Origin: Zerene cesonia | Lineage: Eukaryota > Arthropoda > Insecta > Lepidoptera > Pieridae | Length of the DNA: 64,000 nucleotides | Assembly: GCF_012273895.1 (NCBI RefSeq) | Contig: NC_052116.1 | Span: forward strand, 8,990,001-9,054,000 | Direction of reading: 5' to 3' | Shown here: positions 63,959 through 64,000 of the stretch, in pieces | How positions within the stretch are numbered: position 1 is the first letter of the stretch | Layout of the letters: every line of letters begins with the position of its first letter | Translations under genes and position numbers: made by a program | The notes under the pieces: generated by a model | Databases searched by the model: none | What the model saw: only the letters and a program-made list of their open reading frames with translations | What the model was told of the DNA's origin: nothing

Positions 63959-64000
63959 AACTATATCTTTCACTTGTACTGGTACTTGATTTTGATTTAA

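Noticed and set aside
1..64000. CRISPR arrays, prophage, operons or bacterial mobile elements
   Set aside because: No regularly spaced short repeats or such genes were seen; introns and repeats show nuclear insect DNA.

Overview
The window is AT-rich eukaryotic DNA with introns, noncoding 'deserts' and many dispersed repeats. It looks like a moth or butterfly (Lepidoptera). Three things point there: an insect type 1 (Drosophila-like) cryptochrome, RTE-type LINEs and tRNA-derived SINEs with (GAT)n tails, and hundreds of bases of short Helitron-like elements that begin TC, end CTAG and sit between A and T. The species cannot be named from sequence alone. No bacterial-style operons, CRISPR arrays or prophage genes are present.

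Three protein-coding genes are well supported. (1) Positions 88-4364, minus strand: the first three coding exons (136 residues) of a tweety-family (TTYH) membrane protein; the rest lies left of the window. (2) Positions 46641-49369, plus strand: a complete four-exon NUBP2/Cfd1 gene (262 residues), a P-loop scaffold of cytosolic iron-sulfur cluster assembly. (3) Positions 52213-58241, minus strand: a complete twelve-exon cryptochrome 1 gene (536 residues), the blue-light photoreceptor of the circadian clock. Its FAD-site Asp/Cys and all four tryptophans of the electron-transfer chain are conserved. In both complete genes every splice junction keeps frame. NUBP2 and cry1 are convergent, about 2.8 kb apart.

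From about 5.2 kb to 46.6 kb there is no convincing gene apart from one unexplained exon-like stretch at 25075-25188. This desert holds a 428-bp Tc1/mariner-type MITE with an iterated internal motif (11505-11932), a 5'-truncated RTE LINE interrupted by a 1,000-N assembly gap (12886-14052), several SINE families, a roughly 330-bp dispersed repeat present in both orientations, and many Helitron-like fragments. The right end (60.5-63.7 kb) is again repeat-rich and contains two clear nested insertions. The last 100 bases carry two CACGTG E-boxes 7 bp apart, 5.7 kb upstream of the cry1 start codon.

The most informative results are three: nested transposons that define exact element ends and target sites, a SINE whose 3' tail matches the RTE LINE tail in the same window, and the tandem E-box. 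No wholly new gene system was found.
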